Of a stretch of DNA of 7,397 nt, positions 6,701 to 7,397 are shown piece after piece. Origin of the DNA: Verrucomicrobiota bacterium (GTDB lineage Bacteria; Verrucomicrobiota; Verrucomicrobiia; Opitutales; Opitutaceae); assembly GCA_030916665.1 (NCBI GenBank), contig JAUPWC010000337.1:1-7397 (forward strand), in the 5' to 3' direction. Within the stretch, counting starts at the first letter, position 1; the number at the start of each line of letters is the position of its first letter. The notes below the pieces were generated by a model. It saw only the letters and a program-made list of their open reading frames with translations, had not been told where the DNA came from and searched no databases. The translations under genes and the position numbers were made by a program.

Positions 6701-7108
6701 TCAGGTGCGGCGGCGCTTGATGGCGAGCTGGACGCCGGCGTAGCGGACCATGCTGTGGAGGTGCTCCTGCTCCTTGGGATCGAGATCCTTGGCGGCCTTG
6801 AGCTGTTCCTCGGCGCGCTTGAGCGCGGCCTCGACGGCGTTTTCGTCGATCTTCTTCTCGTCGATCGCGTGCTCTGCGAGAACGCGGACGCGGTCGCCGT
6901 CGATCTGCGCGAAGCCACCGCTCACGGCGAGGAGGTCGGTCTGCGTGCCCTTGGTGACGCGCAGTTCGCCGTCCTCAACCTGGGTGATCAGCGGGATGTG
7001 GCCCGGCAGGATGCCGATCTCGCCCTGCACCGTCGGGATGACGACGGAGTCGATGGTGTCGGAATACACCCTGGATTCAGGAGTGACGATTTCGAGAGTG
7101 AGGGGCAT
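6701..7108 (-). CDS. atpC: F1Fo ATP synthase epsilon subunit
   Basis: This 135-residue subunit of the F1 central stalk couples rotation to catalysis and can inhibit ATP hydrolysis through its C-terminal helices. The N-terminal beta-sandwich (about 1-84) shows the family block GEIGILPGHIPL at 29-40 followed by GELRV and later GGFAQIDGDRVRVLAEHA. Residues 85-130 form the charged two-helix C-terminal domain (Glu/Lys/Ala-rich). Length is normal (130-140 residues). The gene follows atpD on the same strand, the standard end of the atp operon. The ATG at 7108 gives the canonical MPLTLEIVTPE start. The usual short atpD-atpC gap is expanded to 110 bases here and is taken up by a repeat element that ends 8 bases before the ATG. 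No Shine-Dalgarno sequence is seen. A strong terminator follows. Confidence 0.97.
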   Translation of the reverse strand: MPLTLEIVTPESRVYSDTIDSVVIPTVQGEIGILPGHIPLITQVEDGELRVTKGTQTDLLAVSGGFAQIDGDRVRVLAEHAIDEKKIDENAVEAALKRAEEQLKAAKDLDPKEQEHLHSMVRYAGVQLAIKRRRT

Positions 7109-7116
7109 TTGGTTTT

Positions 7117-7210
7117 AACCACGAAAAACACTAAATATACGAAATGGATTCTTCGCTTTGCTCAGAATGACAGATTCGGCGGTTTAGTGTATTCCGTGTA
7201 TTTCGTGGTT
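7117..7210. repeat. Near-palindromic intergenic element, copy B
   Basis: The left arm begins AACCACGAAAAACACTAAA at 7117; the right arm, 7181-7210, reads inversely AACCACGAAATACACGGAA with further matching bases. The inverse of the right arm agrees with the left arm of copy A at 26 of the first 27 bases. The centre (about 7147-7180) holds its own small stem, ATTCT (7148-7152) with AGAAT (7164-7168), inside the motif 'TTCGCTTTGCTCAGAATGACA', which looks like a second, commonly seen repeat type. It lies wholly between the atpD stop and the atpC start. No coding capacity or transposase. Confidence 0.85.
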
Positions 7211-7218
7211 TCGATGGG

Positions 7219-7397
7219 TTACTTCTTCCCGGCCGCAGCGATGACCTCGTCGATGCCGCCCTTCATGTAGAAGTCGGTCTCGCCGATGTGGTCGAGCTCG
7301 CCGTCGAGCAGCATCTTGAAGCCGCGGACGGTCTCCTTGACGGGGACGTATTTGCCGGGCGTGCCGGTGAACACCTCGGCGACCGCGAACGGCTGCG
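7219..7397 (-). CDS. atpD: F1Fo ATP synthase beta subunit, C-terminal end (cut by window edge)
   Basis: The last 58 residues and the TAA stop (7221-7219) of the catalytic F1 beta subunit are present. The segment starts [11 protein letters not shown], continues with [15 protein letters not shown] and LLDGELDHI, and ends in a short Lys-rich tail (AAAGKK). This is the highly conserved C-terminal helical domain of AtpD, so identification is secure despite the truncation. The Walker motifs and catalytic glutamate lie upstream, outside the window. It is transcribed into atpC and presumably belongs to the complete atp operon to the right. Confidence 0.97.
   Translation of the reverse strand, partial: QPFAVAEVFTGTPGKYVPVKETVRGFKMLLDGELDHIGETDFYMKGGIDEVIAAAGKK

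Noticed and set aside
4132..7210. The two repeat elements as ends of a composite transposon flanking feoAB
   Set aside because: They flank core genes in standard order, contain no transposase, show no target duplications that I can see, and look like independent copies of a dispersed intergenic repeat.
6602..7270. 222-codon plus-strand frame across atpC and the repeat
   Set aside because: Antisense to atpC and runs through the terminator and repeat element; no family resemblance.

Overview
This GC-rich window looks like chromosome from a Verrucomicrobiota-type bacterium, most likely an Opitutaceae relative. That placement rests on two things. One is a near-palindromic intergenic element with 'ACCACGAAATACACG'-type arms, which I associate with that group. 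The other is an otherwise ordinary housekeeping gene set. It is an inference, not a phylogenetic result.

Layout from left to right: (1) 1-383, minus strand: N-terminal part of an exported amidohydrolase that runs off the left edge. (2) 384-634: a divergent intergenic region. (3) 635-3943, plus strand: a 1102-residue protein that I identify as pyrophosphate-dependent (PPi-type) phosphoenolpyruvate carboxykinase, a family often left as 'hypothetical protein'. (4) 3953-3974: a perfect hairpin at the convergent gene ends. (5) 6623 down to 3956, minus strand: a ferrous-iron uptake cluster, feoA - feoB - small Cys-containing membrane protein. (6) 6658-6693: a strong rho-independent terminator that separates feo from the ATP synthase genes. 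(7) 7397 down to 6701, minus strand: the end of the F-type ATP synthase operon, with atpD (C-terminus only) followed by atpC.

Two copies of the inverted-repeat element each occupy nearly the whole gap between a stop codon and the next start codon on the minus strand: feoB to the small membrane protein, and atpD to atpC. Each element ends 8 bases before the downstream ATG. No complete start in the window has a convincing Shine-Dalgarno sequence.

Functionally, the window joins PEP/oxaloacetate interconversion driven by PPi/Pi, anaerobic-type Fe(II) uptake and oxidative or fermentative ATP synthase. These are neighbours rather than one system. I do not see a new defence, mobile or biosynthetic system. 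The points most worth following are the PPi-PEPCK, whose catalytic motifs can be matched by eye to ATP-PEPCK, and the two in-operon repeat elements placed at ribosome-binding positions.
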